From contig CAYJGB010000001.1 of NCBI GenBank assembly GCA_964369405.1, positions 1 through 64,000 of the forward strand: 64,000 nt of DNA, written 5' to 3'. The translations under genes and the position numbers were made by a program. Source of the stretch: CAYJFG01 sp964369405. GTDB lineage: Bacteria; Bacillota; Clostridia; Oscillospirales; Acutalibacteraceae. Numbering within the stretch: position 1 is the first letter of the stretch; every line of letters starts with the position of its first letter. The notes under the pieces are model-generated. The model ran no database searches and was not told where the DNA came from. It saw only the letters and a list, made by a program, of their open reading frames with translations. This document shows positions 34,160 to 43,382 of this stretch, one piece after another.

Positions 34160-34993
34160 TTATACTAGATAAGTAGTTATTGCAAAATATCCAATTACTA
34201 CAGCGCCTAAAACAATTCTGTACCAGCCAAATATTTTGAAGTCATGCTTTTTAATATATCCCATTAAGAATTTAATAACAAATATAGATACAACAAATGC
34301 AACAACCATTCCAACTATAAGTATAATTGCTTCATCAAATGAAAAGTTAAAACCATAACCAATAAGTTTTAAAACACTTGCACCAAACATAACAGGAACA
34401 GCTAAAAAGAATGTAAATTCAGCAGCAACAGTTCTTGATACACCAACAACTAGACCACCAAGAATAGTAGCTCCAGAGCGTGATGTGCCAGGAAATAGAG
34501 CAGCTATTAACTGAAAAGCACCTATTTTTAAAGCAGTAGGATATGTAATATCATCAATACTTGTAACCTTAGGTTTTACATTTTTGTTTCTGTTTTCTAT
34601 TATAATAAACAGCACACCGAAAATAATTAAAGCAAGGGCTACCGTTTGCCAATTGTAAAATAATTCTTCTATTTTATCATCAAATATAAGTCCTACAATA
34701 GCAGCTGGTATACAAGCTACTATTATTTTGCCCCACATAGATATTTTCTTTCTTTCAATAACAAATTTGTTGTTTTGTTTTTCTATAGGACAAAGTTTTT
34801 TAAAGTACATACAAACAACTGCTAATATAGCACCCAATTGAATAACTACTAAAAACATACTCATAAATTCAGCACTAGCATCAAGTTTAATGAATTCATC
34901 AAGTAAAATCATATGTCCTGTGCTACTTATTGGTAGCCATTCTGTAATTCCTTCTACAATTCCAAATAATACTGCTTTTAAAATTTCAATCAT
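34160..34993 (-). CDS. uppP: undecaprenyl-diphosphatase
   Basis: This BacA-type enzyme dephosphorylates undecaprenyl diphosphate to recycle the lipid carrier of peptidoglycan and surface glycans. Overproduction gives bacitracin resistance in known bacteria. The 277 residues start with GIVEGITEWLPISSTGHMIL, the catalytic Glu/Ser motif, and carry FPGTSRSGATI further on. About eight membrane helices are present. It has its own candidate promoter and is separated from rpiB by a terminator. The sugar transferase at 10.4 kb uses the same carrier. Confidence 0.96.
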   Translation of the reverse strand: MIEILKAVLFGIVEGITEWLPISSTGHMILLDEFIKLDASAEFMSMFLVVIQLGAILAVVCMYFKKLCPIEKQNNKFVIERKKISMWGKIIVACIPAAIVGLIFDDKIEELFYNWQTVALALIIFGVLFIIIENRNKNVKPKVTSIDDITYPTALKIGAFQLIAALFPGTSRSGATILGGLVVGVSRTVAAEFTFFLAVPVMFGASVLKLIGYGFNFSFDEAIILIVGMVVAFVVSIFVIKFLMGYIKKHDFKIFGWYRIVLGAVVIGYFAITTYLV

Positions 34994-35028
34994 TAAATCA
35001 CCTTTAAATATTATTTTATAACTTTATA

Positions 35029-35057
35029 ATTTTATCATTATTAAATGTTTTAATCAA
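35029..35057 (-). promoter_or_regulatory. candidate uppP promoter
   Basis: On the minus strand, TTGATT (plus 35052-35057), 17 bases and TAAAAT (35029-35034), with TG one base before the -10. It overlaps the tail of the rpiB terminator. Confidence 0.5.
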
Positions 35058-35095
35058 TAAAAAATTGTCATCATATAAAATACAATGACAATTAA
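35056..35095 (-). terminator. intrinsic terminator after rpiB
   Basis: Arms AATTGTCAT (35063-35071) and ATGACAATT (35085-35093) form a 9-bp stem. Read on the minus strand it is followed by a T-run. Confidence 0.8.
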
Positions 35096-35101
35096 TATAT
35101 A

Positions 35102-35551
35102 TCAAATAAGCTCTTCGCCTTTTTCTATTGATGTTATCATATCTACTCTTTTTTCATGTCTATCGCCTTCAAATGGAGTGTTTATAAAGATGTCTGTCAA
35201 CTTTATAGCCATTTGAGAATCTATAACTCTACCACCTAAACATAGTATGTTAGAGTCGTTATGACGTCTGGTCATTTCAGCACAAAATTCATTTGTAACT
35301 ACAGCTGCTCTTATCCCTTTAACTTTGTTAGCTGCTATTGATATTCCAATACCTGTACCACAACATAATATTGCTTTGCTAGCCTTACCAGAAGTTACGC
35401 TTTTTGCTACTTTGTAGGCTATCTCTGGGTAGTCTACAGAATTTTCGCTATATGTGCCAAAATCCTTATATTCTATATTCTTGCTTGCTAAATAACTTTT
35501 TATTGCTTCTTTAATTAAAAAACCACCGTGGTCTGCTCCTATTGATATCAT
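35102..35551 (-). CDS. rpiB: ribose-5-phosphate isomerase B
   Basis: It interconverts ribose 5-phosphate and ribulose 5-phosphate in the pentose phosphate pathway. The 149 residues are typical of RpiB/LacAB proteins. The N-terminus is MISIGADHGGFLIKEAI, the active-site cysteine region is CCGTGIGISIAANK, and NDSNILCLGGRV follows. The start overlaps the tsaB stop by four bases, indicating translational coupling in a tsaE-tsaB-rpiB unit. Confidence 0.95.
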   Translation of the reverse strand: MISIGADHGGFLIKEAIKSYLASKNIEYKDFGTYSENSVDYPEIAYKVAKSVTSGKASKAILCCGTGIGISIAANKVKGIRAAVVTNEFCAEMTRRHNDSNILCLGGRVIDSQMAIKLTDIFINTPFEGDRHEKRVDMITSIEKGEELI

Positions 35552-36270
35552 TTAACTTCATTCCTTTCAGTTTGCTTCTTTTTTAATTCTCTTTGTGCTT
35601 GAGGTAGCCTTAAATATATTGGCATTAACTGATTTGCATTTAAAGTATTGTTTGACTGTACTTCTTTTTCTGCTAAAATCGCAGTTGAAAATGCTTTTTG
35701 ATATTTAAGATAAGTTTGTGCTACTTCTAAATTAGGTATATCGCTTTTTAGTAGTTCAAATGCTAAATCACTTCCATCACCACATAAGATGATTTTTTTA
35801 TCTGTGTATTTACTTAAATCGCTAATAAGTTCTGCATATGAAATGGCTCTGTCATCGCATAATCTGCTAATTATACCATTAGAATTACAATCAAAAAGTG
35901 CATTATAAAATTGATTACATCGTGCGTCCATTACACTACACGCTATACAATCCATACCAGATAAATTTTGTGCTATGCACTCTAAAGTTGAAATTGAAAC
36001 ACAAGGCTTGTTTAAAGTCCAAGCCATTCCTTTTATAGCAGATACTCCAATACGAACACCTGTAAATGAGCCAGGTCCTGCGTTTACAGCAAAGGCATCT
36101 ATTGTAGAAATATCAGTTTGAGTGTTTTTTAAAAGTGAGTTACACATATCCATAAGAGTAGTGCTATGAGTAAGTTTTGTATTGATAAAAAACTCACCAA
36201 CTATGTTTCCATTTTCTGATATTGCAACTGATGCAGGGCAGGCAGTAGAATCAATTGCTAAGATTTTCAT
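35548..36270 (-). CDS. tsaB: tRNA threonylcarbamoyladenosine biosynthesis protein TsaB
   Basis: TsaB is the ASKHA-fold partner of TsaD in making t6A37 on tRNAs that read ANN codons. The 240 residues include ILAIDSTACPASVAI and AVNAGPGSFTGVRIGVSAIKG, the family motifs. It overlaps tsaE and rpiB by four bases each. TsaD and RimI are not in this window, so the rest of the complex must be encoded elsewhere. Confidence 0.95.
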   Translation of the reverse strand: MKILAIDSTACPASVAISENGNIVGEFFINTKLTHSTTLMDMCNSLLKNTQTDISTIDAFAVNAGPGSFTGVRIGVSAIKGMAWTLNKPCVSISTLECIAQNLSGMDCIACSVMDARCNQFYNALFDCNSNGIISRLCDDRAISYAELISDLSKYTDKKIILCGDGSDLAFELLKSDIPNLEVAQTYLKYQKAFSTAILAEKEVQSNNTLNANQLMPIYLRLPQAQRELKKKQTERNEVK

Positions 36271-36692
36271 AATAAGTCAACTCCCTCAATAGTGAATATA
36301 CGTGTATTATCATTATCACCTTTATCAATAGTAATTTTTATGTGATTTTCTGGTAGAGCGTTTTCGATATTTTCACTCCACTCAACAATTATAATCGCTG
36401 TTTCTAAAAAATCAAAATATCCAGTTGAATAAAGGTCGTCCCAACTGTTTATCCTGTACATATCATAGTGATATATTTTATAATCAGCTTGATATTCATT
36501 AACTAGTGCAAAAGTTGGACTAGATACATCATCTAAAGAGTTTAGACCTTTTGCAATTCCAGAAGTAAGAGCAGTTTTACCCATTCCTAAACCACCAAAA
36601 AATGCTATAACTTCATTACCCTTTAAAGATTTTGCGATTTTTTCACCTAAGGAAATAGTTTCTTTTACATCATTTGTTATAACTTTAATCAT
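36267..36692 (-). CDS. tsaE: tRNA threonylcarbamoyladenosine biosynthesis ATPase TsaE
   Basis: TsaE is the small P-loop ATPase that resets the TsaBD complex during t6A synthesis. The 141 residues show Walker A FGGLGMGKTALTSGIAKGL near 32-50, SSPTFALVNEY and VEWSENIENALP, all family features. The four-base overlap with tsaB is conserved in many genomes. It starts 22 bases after the fhs stop and is probably read from the fhs promoter. Confidence 0.95.
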   Translation of the reverse strand: MIKVITNDVKETISLGEKIAKSLKGNEVIAFFGGLGMGKTALTSGIAKGLNSLDDVSSPTFALVNEYQADYKIYHYDMYRINSWDDLYSTGYFDFLETAIIIVEWSENIENALPENHIKITIDKGDNDNTRIFTIEGVDLL

Positions 36693-36714
36693 TGATTTTA
36701 CTCTCTTTTACTAA

Positions 36715-38382
36715 TTAAAATAATCCTTCTATTTTACCACTGTTATTAACATCAATATTTTGTGCTGCTGGAACTTTTGGAAGTCCTGGCATTGTCATAA
36801 TATCGCCTGTTAATACAACAATAAAACCGGCACCGTTAGATAATCTAATATCTTTTACAGTTATTTCAAAATCTTTTGGAGCACCTAGCTTTGTAGGGTC
36901 GTCTGATAATGAATATTGATTTTTTGCAATACATATTGGTAAATTACCAGCACCTAATAATTCTATATCACCAAGTGCTTTTATAGCTTGATAACTAAAG
37001 TTTACTTTGCTTGCTCCGTAAATTGTTTTTGCTATTGAATTTACTTTTTCAACTACTGTTGAATCAAGTGAATAGATTGGAGCAAAGTTTGATTCTTTTT
37101 CGCAAGCAAGACAGACTTTTTTAGCTAGTTCAATACCACCGTCTCCACCTTTTGCAAAAACTTCTGATAATGCAAAATCAGCGCCTTTTTCCTTGCAGTA
37201 ATTTTCTATAAAATTCAATTCGTCTAGTGAGTCTGTATCAAACCTGTTTATTGCAACAACTACTGGTACGTTGAATTTTCTCATATTATCAATGTGAACA
37301 CCTAAGTTTGATATTCCATTTTTTAGTGCATCTAAATTTTCTTCTTTAAGTAGTGTTTTATTAACACCACCATTATACTTTAATGCTCTACAAGTAGCTA
37401 CAATAACAATAGCATTAGGTTTTAATTTAGCTAATCTACACTTTATGTCTAAGAATTTCTCAGCCCCTAAATCAGAACCAAAACCTGCCTCAGTTATACA
37501 ATAGTCAGCTAGTTTTAGTGAAAGTTTTGTAGCTCGCACTGAATTACAACCATGTGCTATATTTGCAAATGGACCACCATGCATTATTGCTGGTGTACCC
37601 TCTAATGTTTGTACTAAGTTTGGCATAATAGCATCTTTTAGCAGTGCTGTCATTGCACCTTGTGCATTGATATCTTTAGCAAACACAGGTTTGTTTTCTA
37701 ATGTATATGCTATAAGTATATTTCCAAGTCTAGTTTTTAAATCATCTATATCAGAAGCTAGACATAATATAGCCATAACTTCACTTGCTACTGTTATTAT
37801 AAAACCATCTTCTCTAGGTATACCATTTATTTTTCCACCTAGTCCTACTATAATATCTCTTAATGCTCTGTCGTTCATATCTAAACAACGTTTTATAAGT
37901 ATTCTGCGTTGGTCAATTTTTAAATCATTCCCTTGTTGCATATGATTATCAAGCATTGCACATAATAGATTATTTGCTGAAGTTATTGCATGCATATCTC
38001 CTGTAAAATGAAGATTAATATCCTCCATAGGCAATACTTGAGCATAGCCACCACCAGCAGCACCACCTTTAATACCAAAAACAGGACCTAACGATGGTTC
38101 TCTAAGTGCTATAATTGCATTTTTACCTATTTTAGCCATAGCTTGTCCTAGTCCAGTTGTAGTAGTTGTTTTACCTTCACCAGCTGGAGTTGGATTAATT
38201 GCTGTAACTAAAATTAACTTTCCGTCGTCTTTCTTTTTAAGTCTTTTAAATAAGTTTTCGTTTAGCTTAGCTTTGTATTTTCCATAACAATCAAGTTCAT
38301 CTTCTTTAATTCCTATTTCTTTTGCGATAGTTGTTATAGGTTTAAGTGTTGCCTCTTGAGCAATTTGAATATCAGTTAACAT
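36715..38382 (-). CDS. fhs: formate--tetrahydrofolate ligase
   Basis: It makes 10-formyltetrahydrofolate from formate, ATP and tetrahydrofolate, supplying one-carbon units for purines or formate assimilation. The 555 residues carry the ATP-binding motif NPTPAGEGKTTTTTGLGQ near 63-80, LREPSLGPVFGIKGGAAGGG near 93-112, and GAGF(I) near the C-terminus (NGAGFIVVLTGDI). Length is standard. The presence of fhs alone does not show acetogenesis. It diverges from nusB and leads the tsaE-tsaB-rpiB run. GGAGG is its RBS. Confidence 0.97.
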   Translation of the reverse strand: MLTDIQIAQEATLKPITTIAKEIGIKEDELDCYGKYKAKLNENLFKRLKKKDDGKLILVTAINPTPAGEGKTTTTTGLGQAMAKIGKNAIIALREPSLGPVFGIKGGAAGGGYAQVLPMEDINLHFTGDMHAITSANNLLCAMLDNHMQQGNDLKIDQRRILIKRCLDMNDRALRDIIVGLGGKINGIPREDGFIITVASEVMAILCLASDIDDLKTRLGNILIAYTLENKPVFAKDINAQGAMTALLKDAIMPNLVQTLEGTPAIMHGGPFANIAHGCNSVRATKLSLKLADYCITEAGFGSDLGAEKFLDIKCRLAKLKPNAIVIVATCRALKYNGGVNKTLLKEENLDALKNGISNLGVHIDNMRKFNVPVVVAINRFDTDSLDELNFIENYCKEKGADFALSEVFAKGGDGGIELAKKVCLACEKESNFAPIYSLDSTVVEKVNSIAKTIYGASKVNFSYQAIKALGDIELLGAGNLPICIAKNQYSLSDDPTKLGAPKDFEITVKDIRLSNGAGFIVVLTGDIMTMPGLPKVPAAQNIDVNNSGKIEGLF

Positions 38383-38416
38383 AATATTACCTCCGATAAC
38401 TTGTAGTATTTTAAAA

Positions 38417-38445
38417 ATTATATCATTTAATTAATGTCAATACAA
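38417..38445 (-). promoter_or_regulatory. candidate fhs promoter
   Basis: On the minus strand, TTGTAT (plus 38440-38445), 17 bases and TATAAT (38417-38422), with an extended TG. It is divergent from the nusB promoter in the same gap. Confidence 0.5.
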
Positions 38446-38515
38446 GAGAAAAAATAAATTGATGTCAAGAAAATTGTAGAATACAAATAAATAATGTATA
38501 TTTATACAATTTTAC

Positions 38516-38544
38516 TTGCTAATATGCACTTTTATTGATATAAT
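38516..38544 (+). promoter_or_regulatory. candidate nusB operon promoter
   Basis: TTGCTA (38516-38521), 17 bases and TATAAT (38539-38544), about 50 bases before the proposed nusB start. Confidence 0.6.
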
Positions 38545-38593
38545 AAATTGATAAAAGTATAGTTGTCAAAGTGATAGTAAGGAGCTGATTAAG

Positions 38594-39097
38594 ATAGAAA
38601 CTACAGTATCTCGAAAAAAAGCAAGAGAGCAAGCGTTTATATTAGGATTTGAAAATATATTTACAAATGAATCAATAAATGAAATGTTAGAAGTTACAAA
38701 AGAATTTGATGTGGTAGACGAACTTAAAAACATAGATGAATTTGCTATCGATTTAGTAAAAGGAATGCTTGAGAATAGAGATGACATAGATTGTGTTATC
38801 GAAAGCAAAGCAAGAGGCTGGAAAATAAACAGAATTTCTAAAGTTGCACTGACAGTAATAAGGTTATCGGTGTATCAAATAATATATTCAAAAGATTTAA
38901 CTATTGCAAACGACCCAGTAGGAGTAATAATAAACGAGGCGGTACGAATTACAAAAAAATATTCTACTGTTGAAGATGGGGCGTTTGTAAACGGAGTATT
39001 AGGAACAATAGCAAGAGTAGAAAAGCAAGATGAAATAGATAGAATAGACTTACAAGTACAAGAGACAATAAAACCAGAGGATTGCCCATTAGATTAA
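38594..39097 (+). CDS. nusB: transcription antitermination factor NusB, apparently with a non-ATG start
   Basis: NusB binds boxA RNA with NusE and supports rRNA antitermination. The conserved N-terminus TVSRKKAREQAFILGFENIF lies upstream of the first ATG (38684), so starting there would remove helix 1. The open frame upstream to the stop at 38552 contains no ATG, GTG or TTG. AAGGAG (38579-38584) is nine bases before ATA (38594), which I take as the start, giving 167 residues. ATT at 38588 is the alternative. SKVALTVIRLSVYQIIY and AVRITKKYSTVEDGAFVNGVLG mark the C-terminal half. A sequencing error at the start codon cannot be excluded. Confidence 0.85.
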   Translation: METTVSRKKAREQAFILGFENIFTNESINEMLEVTKEFDVVDELKNIDEFAIDLVKGMLENRDDIDCVIESKARGWKINRISKVALTVIRLSVYQIIYSKDLTIANDPVGVIINEAVRITKKYSTVEDGAFVNGVLGTIARVEKQDEIDRIDLQVQETIKPEDCPLD

Positions 39098-39121
39098 AAA
39101 TTAAAGTTAGTATATATAAAA

Positions 39122-39169
39122 TCAACGCTTAAAGACGATATTTGATATTTATTGTTTTTCAGGCGTTGA
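39122..39169. repeat. inverted repeat between nusB and xseA
   Basis: TCAACGC (39122-39128) and GCGTTGA (39163-39169) are complementary with a 34-base AT loop, followed by ATGTTTTAAT. It could be a weak terminator, but the loop is long. Confidence 0.35.
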
Positions 39170-39216
39170 AATGTTTTAATAAGTAATACAAATAATCTTA
39201 AAGTAAGGAGAAATAT

Positions 39217-40437
39217 ATGAACTTTTCTGTGTTGTCAGTATCTCAGATAAATTATTATATTAAATCGATTTTTGAATCAGATGATAAATTAAGTAGTGTT
39301 TTTATAAGTGGAGAGATATCTAACTTAGCAGATAGCTATAAATCAGGACACATATATTTTTCCTTAAAAGACAGTAAAGCAGTTATAAGATGCGTAATGT
39401 TTGCTTATAATGCAAAAAGGCTTAAGTTTATCTTAAAAGATGGTATGAAAATACTTTTAAGAGGAAAAATTTCGGTTTATGAAGCGACGGGGCAGTATCA
39501 AGTGTATGTTGAAGATATGCAACCAGACGGAGTAGGTGCAGTTACATTAGCATTTGAACAATTAAAAGAAAAACTTTTAAAAGAAGGATTGTTTAATGAT
39601 GCTAATAAAAAGCAATTACCTAAGTTTCCAAATAAAATTGGTGTAATAACATCAAAAAATGGAGCAGTTATTGAAGATATAAAGAATGTACTTAACAGGC
39701 GATATAAATTAGCAAAAATATTACTTTGCCCAGTAAGTGTACAAGGCGAAAACAGTGCTAAAGAGATGATAAAAGCACTTAAATATTTAGATAAAAATAA
39801 ATTGTGCGATGTAATTATTATTGGCAGAGGTGGAGGAAGTGCAGAGGATTTATGGTCATTTAACGATGAAAACTTAGCACGCTGTATATACTCTTTAAAC
39901 ACTCCAGTTGTGTCAGCAGTAGGGCATGAAACAGATTTTACTATAACAGATTTTGTAGCAGATGTAAGAGCAGCTACGCCATCAATGGCAGCAGAGATAG
40001 TATCTCCTGAAGAGCAAAAGTTAAAGATTGATATTAATAATTTAAAAGAAAATATGATAAGTAATTTAAATTATAAAATCAACTTAAATAGAGAAAAAAT
40101 TAAACGACTTAATCAAAATTTATTATTAAGACATCCACAAAAAACACTTGAAAAGAATATTATAGAGTGTAAAGAGTTAGAAAAAAGACTAAAAAATGCA
40201 TATAGTAATAAACTAAATTACGAAAGATACCGATTAAGTTTAAATATCGGAAAATTAGAAACATTAAGCCCACTTAAAATACTTAGTAGAGGATATTCGC
40301 TAACGTATAAAGATAGTAAGATAATAAAAAATGCAAATGAGCTAAGTGCTGATGATACTATATCAATTAAGTTTGCAAGTGGAGAGAGTAAGTGTAAAGT
40401 GTTGGAGGTAAGTTATGAGGAAAAATGCAACTTATGA
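39217..40437 (+). CDS. xseA: exodeoxyribonuclease VII large subunit
   Basis: This is the catalytic subunit of exonuclease VII, which degrades single-stranded DNA from both ends. The 406 residues begin with the OB-fold domain (FISGEISNLADSYKSGHIYFSLKD). The catalytic domain follows with IIGRGGGSAEDLWSFNDENLARCIY and VGHETDFTITDFVADVRAATPSMAAE, then a long coiled region and SRGYSLTY. It overlaps xseB by 23 bases, so subunit ratio is probably set by translational coupling. AAGGAG precedes ATG. Confidence 0.97.
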   Translation: MNFSVLSVSQINYYIKSIFESDDKLSSVFISGEISNLADSYKSGHIYFSLKDSKAVIRCVMFAYNAKRLKFILKDGMKILLRGKISVYEATGQYQVYVEDMQPDGVGAVTLAFEQLKEKLLKEGLFNDANKKQLPKFPNKIGVITSKNGAVIEDIKNVLNRRYKLAKILLCPVSVQGENSAKEMIKALKYLDKNKLCDVIIIGRGGGSAEDLWSFNDENLARCIYSLNTPVVSAVGHETDFTITDFVADVRAATPSMAAEIVSPEEQKLKIDINNLKENMISNLNYKINLNREKIKRLNQNLLLRHPQKTLEKNIIECKELEKRLKNAYSNKLNYERYRLSLNIGKLETLSPLKILSRGYSLTYKDSKIIKNANELSADDTISIKFASGESKCKVLEVSYEEKCNL

Positions 40438-40618
40438 AGAAGCAATAACTAGATTACAAGAAGTTATAAAAGAACTAGAAAACAGTGAGTTAACATTAGA
40501 GCAGTCTTTAAAATTATTTGAAGAAGGTACTAAACTTACGAGTTTTTGTAATACTAAATTAGAGCAAGCAGAACAAAAAGTAAAAGTTATATCAGTGGAG
40601 GATACAGACATTGAGTAA
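40415..40618 (+). CDS. xseB: exodeoxyribonuclease VII small subunit
   Basis: The 67-residue helical subunit (TYEEAITRLQEVIKELENSE, LTLEQSLKLFEEGTKL) binds the large subunit coiled coil. Its own RBS, GGAGG, is inside xseA. It overlaps ispA by eight bases. Length is normal for XseB. Confidence 0.95.
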   Translation: MRKNATYEEAITRLQEVIKELENSELTLEQSLKLFEEGTKLTSFCNTKLEQAEQKVKVISVEDTDIE

Positions 40619-41498
40619 AGATATATTGATTATAGAGCAACAGTTACAAAAATATATAGATGAGTATAAGACAAAAAAATATAATAATCAAATTGAATTA
40701 ACAAATTCTATAGAATATAGTTTGATGGCTGGAGGCAAGAGGATAAGACCTCGTTTTGTTTTAGAGTTTAATAGGCTGTGTGGTGGAAAAGACAGTAATG
40801 CATTACCGTTTGCATGTGCAGTGGAGATGATTCATACATACTCACTTATTCATGATGATTTACCATGTATGGATGATGATGATATGAGAAGAGGCAGACC
40901 ATCTAATCATATAAAATACTCTGAGTGTACAGCACTTTTAGCAGGAGATGCACTACAAAGTATGGCTTTTGAAATAATGTCAAGAGATATTCAGCCAGAA
41001 AACGCATACAGTGCAGTAAAGGCAATCAATTATTTATCAGAAAATTGTGGGATATCTGGTATGGTTGGTGGTCAAGTGATAGATATAGCACTTGAAAATA
41101 TGGATAAAAAAGATATTAACTTAGATGTAATTACAGAGATGTACTGTAAAAAAACAAGTGCATTAATTATGAGTGCTTGCATTATGGGTGCAATAATAGG
41201 CAATGCATCTGATAAGCAAATCGAAGCAACAAAAAAATATGCTTTAAACATTGGTCTTGCGTTTCAAATTGTAGATGATATATTAGATTTAACATCAACT
41301 ACAGAAAAACTAGGAAAACCAGTGCTAAGTGACGAAAAAAACAACAAAAACACTATAGTGAGTTATATCGGTATCGAAAAAGCAAAAGAAAAAGTTTATG
41401 AGCTTACACAAGAGGCAATAGAACAATTAAAAGTGTTTGATAATAACTCAAGTGATTTAAAAGATATAGCAAATTCTCTAATCAATAGAGATAACTAA
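40611..41498 (+). CDS. ispA: farnesyl/geranyl diphosphate synthase (polyprenyl synthetase)
   Basis: It condenses isopentenyl diphosphate with allylic diphosphates to give mainly farnesyl diphosphate for undecaprenyl phosphate and other isoprenoids. The 295 residues contain GGKRIRP, the first aspartate-rich motif DDLPCMDDDDMRRG and the second motif QIVDDILD. Start is TTG at 40611 with GTGGAGG upstream. Position between xseB and dxs is the conserved order in Firmicutes and groups two isoprenoid steps. Confidence 0.95.
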   Translation: MSKDILIIEQQLQKYIDEYKTKKYNNQIELTNSIEYSLMAGGKRIRPRFVLEFNRLCGGKDSNALPFACAVEMIHTYSLIHDDLPCMDDDDMRRGRPSNHIKYSECTALLAGDALQSMAFEIMSRDIQPENAYSAVKAINYLSENCGISGMVGGQVIDIALENMDKKDINLDVITEMYCKKTSALIMSACIMGAIIGNASDKQIEATKKYALNIGLAFQIVDDILDLTSTTEKLGKPVLSDEKNNKNTIVSYIGIEKAKEKVYELTQEAIEQLKVFDNNSSDLKDIANSLINRDN

Positions 41499-41518
41499 AA
41501 TAAGGGTAGGGGTAACTT

Positions 41519-43378
41519 ATGAAATATTTAGATAAAATAAAATCTCCAGATGATTTTAAAGATTATTCTACTTCTAAGTTATATGAACTTTGTGATGAAA
41601 TTAGAGATGTGATAGTAGATACTGTGTCTAAAAATGGTGGACATTTAGCGTCTAACTTAGGAGCAGTAGAGCTTACAGTTGCATTGCTTAAGACTTTTCC
41701 AGAAGTAGAAAACAGAATTGTGTGGGACGTAGGACATCAAAGCTATACTCATAAAATTTTGACTGGTAGATATGATAAAATCTCCACTATTAGAAAAGAG
41801 GGAGGTTTATCAGGTTTTCCAAAGCGTATGGAGAGCGAATATGATGCTTTTGATGTAGGTCATAGTAGTACATCAATATCAGCAGCGTTTGGAATATCAA
41901 GAGCTAAAGCTATAAAAGGCGAAAGTGGCTACAGTATAGCTGTTATTGGTGATGGTGCATTAACTGGAGGACTTGCATACGAAGCATTAAACAATGCAGG
42001 TAGAACTAAAAAGAATTTTATTGTAGTTTTAAATGATAATAAAATGTCAATATCAAAAAATGTAGGTTCAGTAGCAAGGTCACTAGGTAGAATTAGAATG
42101 AGACCTGCTTATGTTAAAGTGAAAAGTAAGTCAGAAAAGATACTTAATAAAATACCTTTAGTAGGTATACCTACTAAAACAATACTTAAAAAGTCTAAAA
42201 ACAGATTAAGAAAAATGTTATATAAAGAAACATTATTTGATAATTTAGGGTTTATGTATTACGGACCTGTATATGGTCACGATTTAGAAGAGCTAGAAAA
42301 CGCATTTAATGTGGCTAAGAGTCTAAACGGACCTGTATTACTTCACGTTATAACTAAAAAGGGTAAAGGTTATGTTCACGCAGAAGACGACCCTAAAAAT
42401 TATCATGGGGTATCAAGTTTTGATATAGAATCTGGAGAATCAAATAGTTCAAAAACAGGCTTTTCTGATATTTTTGGTGACGAGATTTGTGAAATGGCTA
42501 AAATTGATAACAGAGTCTGTACGATTACAGCAGCAATGCAATCTGGAACAGGTTTAAATGATTTTGCAACACTCTACAAAACCAGATTTTTTGATGTTGG
42601 AATTGCAGAAGAACACGCAATTACATTTGCAAGTGGAATGGCAACAGAAGGATTGCTTCCAGTTTTTGCAGTGTACTCATCTTTTATTCAAAGAGGAATA
42701 GACCAAATTATACATGATGCAGCTACTCAAAACTTACACATAGTGCTAGCGATTGACAGAGCAGGTGTTGTAGGAGAAGATGGAGAAACACATCAAGGAG
42801 TATTTGATGTATCGCTTTTAAACCCGATACCAAATGTGCAAATATATAGTCCTTGCTACTTTGAAGAATTAAGAAGAGATTTAAATAAAGCTGTATATTC
42901 AGAAGGTGGAGTAATTGCAGTAAGATATCCTAGAGGTTCACAATTATATATGCCAGAGGACTTCTTATGCTTAAATAAAACATTTGATGTATATTCTCAA
43001 AATCCATCAAAAATAGCAATAGTGACATATGGTAGACTTTTCAGTTATGCATGTATTGCACAAAATGAATTAAAAGAACAAGGTATAAATATAGATGTTA
43101 TTAAACTAAATAGAATAAAACCAATACCACTTGGAGCATTAGAAAGTGCTAAAAAATATGATTCACTTTTCTTCTTTGAAGAAGGTGTAGAAATTGGTGG
43201 TATAGGACAACATTTTTTATATCAGTTAAATAAACTAGAATATAAAGGTGAATATACTTTAAAAGGTATAGATGATTGTTATATAAAACATTCAAGTGTA
43301 ACACAAGCATTAGCAAACTTAGGGATTGATAATGATGGTATGGTTAATCTGATAGTTCATAAAGTAAAAGGGAGATAA
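41519..43378 (+). CDS. dxs: 1-deoxy-D-xylulose-5-phosphate synthase
   Basis: This thiamine-diphosphate enzyme makes DXP from pyruvate and glyceraldehyde 3-phosphate, the first step of the MEP isoprenoid pathway. The 619 residues contain DVGHQSYTHKILTGR, the ThDP motif GDGALTGGLAYEALNNAG, and the pyrimidine/transketolase domain with FDVGIAEEHAITFASGMA. VRYPRGSQ and the C-terminal domain complete a full-length enzyme. It shows that the MEP rather than mevalonate route operates. It lies 20 bases after ispA and five before tlyA. Confidence 0.97.
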   Translation: MKYLDKIKSPDDFKDYSTSKLYELCDEIRDVIVDTVSKNGGHLASNLGAVELTVALLKTFPEVENRIVWDVGHQSYTHKILTGRYDKISTIRKEGGLSGFPKRMESEYDAFDVGHSSTSISAAFGISRAKAIKGESGYSIAVIGDGALTGGLAYEALNNAGRTKKNFIVVLNDNKMSISKNVGSVARSLGRIRMRPAYVKVKSKSEKILNKIPLVGIPTKTILKKSKNRLRKMLYKETLFDNLGFMYYGPVYGHDLEELENAFNVAKSLNGPVLLHVITKKGKGYVHAEDDPKNYHGVSSFDIESGESNSSKTGFSDIFGDEICEMAKIDNRVCTITAAMQSGTGLNDFATLYKTRFFDVGIAEEHAITFASGMATEGLLPVFAVYSSFIQRGIDQIIHDAATQNLHIVLAIDRAGVVGEDGETHQGVFDVSLLNPIPNVQIYSPCYFEELRRDLNKAVYSEGGVIAVRYPRGSQLYMPEDFLCLNKTFDVYSQNPSKIAIVTYGRLFSYACIAQNELKEQGINIDVIKLNRIKPIPLGALESAKKYDSLFFFEEGVEIGGIGQHFLYQLNKLEYKGEYTLKGIDDCYIKHSSVTQALANLGIDNDGMVNLIVHKVKGR

Positions 43379-43382
43379 TTTA

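Noticed and set aside
36715..38382. Acetogenesis (Wood-Ljungdahl) inferred from fhs
   Set aside because: No CO dehydrogenase or methyl-branch genes in the window; fhs is widespread in non-acetogens.
38684..38686. ATG 38684 as the nusB start
   Set aside because: It removes the conserved N-terminal helix that is clearly encoded upstream.
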